Assembly (NCBI GenBank): GCA_026874595.1
Contig: CM049318.1
Coordinates: 45,862,456 to 45,926,455 of the forward strand
Origin: Sipunculus nudus
Taxonomy: Eukaryota > Annelida > Sipuncula > Golfingiida > Sipunculidae
Reading direction: 5' to 3'
Length of the DNA stretch: 64,000 bases
Part shown: in pieces, positions 63,901 to 64,000 of the stretch
Layout: the number at the start of each line of letters is the position of its first letter
Position numbering within the stretch: the first letter of the stretch is position 1
Notes under the pieces: generated by a model
What the model saw: the letters and a program-made list of their open reading frames with translations, nothing else
Databases searched by the model: none
Told to the model about the DNA's origin: nothing
Translations under genes and position numbers: made by a program

Positions 63901-64000
63901 TCCAGCGCTGCAAACCATGTGTCTGTAGCGTAAAAAATGACATAATTATAGGCATTTCTTTGAATGGTCACGTGTTCTCGTTTCACGAGAAACGGTGCGA

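Larger units (their letters stand above)
30176..64000. repeat. Block C: 1269 bp satellite array, about 26 copies
   Basis: Unit starts taken at the 'gacagacaaac' microsatellite fall at 31423 and then every 1269 bp to 45382, then at 46650, 47919 and 49190, then after the gap at 50910 and every 1269 bp to 63600. The first copy (30176-31422) lacks the beginning of the microsatellite, and the last runs off the window. Most of the unit is clearly homologous to block A. By eye I found only a handful of differences among all copies, so the array is extremely homogeneous and presumably young. Some frames stay open across the N gap only because N cannot encode a stop. No gene is present. Confidence 0.97.

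Noticed and set aside
1-64000. Telomeric or centromeric marker motifs
   Set aside because: I saw no TTAGGG-type runs and no match to the CENP-B box, so chromosomal position cannot be assigned.

Overview
This 64 kb window is gene-free, tandemly repeated eukaryotic DNA. It holds four head-to-tail blocks of related long-unit satellite: block A (1-6925, 1271 bp unit), block D (about 7081-8426, nine 148 bp monomers plus a linker), block B (8853-30175, 1636 bp unit) and block C (30176-64000, 1269 bp unit, interrupted by 500 N at 49795-50294). I found no credible protein-coding, tRNA or rRNA gene. The many short open frames on both strands are translations of the same repeats and of CAAA/CAGA microsatellites. 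AT-rich DNA with kilobase satellites, tetranucleotide tracts next to a hairpin and CTCF-like sites suggests an animal. A marine invertebrate, possibly a mollusc, is my best guess, at low confidence.

All blocks share one architecture in one orientation: a 148 bp-type monomer carrying a TCTCGT-TTG-ACGAGA hairpin; an 'agctttaaaaatgacaaagtt' type box; an X-box-like GTAACCATGGTAAC site; a cluster of AGGTCA half-sites; a CAAA/CAGA microsatellite; and a roughly 60 bp module folding into a GCTTGCC...GGCAAGC hairpin. Blocks A, B and C add one or two CTCF-like GCCCCCTRGYGGC sites per unit. D looks like the least derived form, with its monomer still a clean 148 bp array. A and C are close relatives, and part of the A unit resembles B instead. 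B has a family-specific segment of about 390 bp and an internal 228 bp duplication.

The arrays are very homogeneous but carry informative variants. In B, unit types run X-Y-Z-X-X-Y-Z-Z-W-W-Z-Z-Z, so an X-Y-Z triplet recurs 6544 bp apart. In C, a pair of variant units recurs exactly eight units (10152 bp) apart. In A, a variant recurs three units apart. These patterns fit multi-unit amplification or unequal exchange. Junctions A/D and B/C fall in the microsatellite and hairpin module, which looks like the preferred breakpoint.

The most interesting possibility is that this is a macrosatellite in which every unit carries a same-orientation CTCF-like site together with nuclear-receptor-like and RFX-like motifs, roughly 57 CTCF-like sites in all, two of them with one substitution. 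An alternative, not exclusive, is amplification of a non-autonomous Helentron-like element, whose known layout is tandem core, microsatellite, terminal hairpin. Both are inferences from motif and layout. The gap in C is a fixed-size placeholder: the array resumes in phase with only 50 bp of unit missing, so the true array may be longer.
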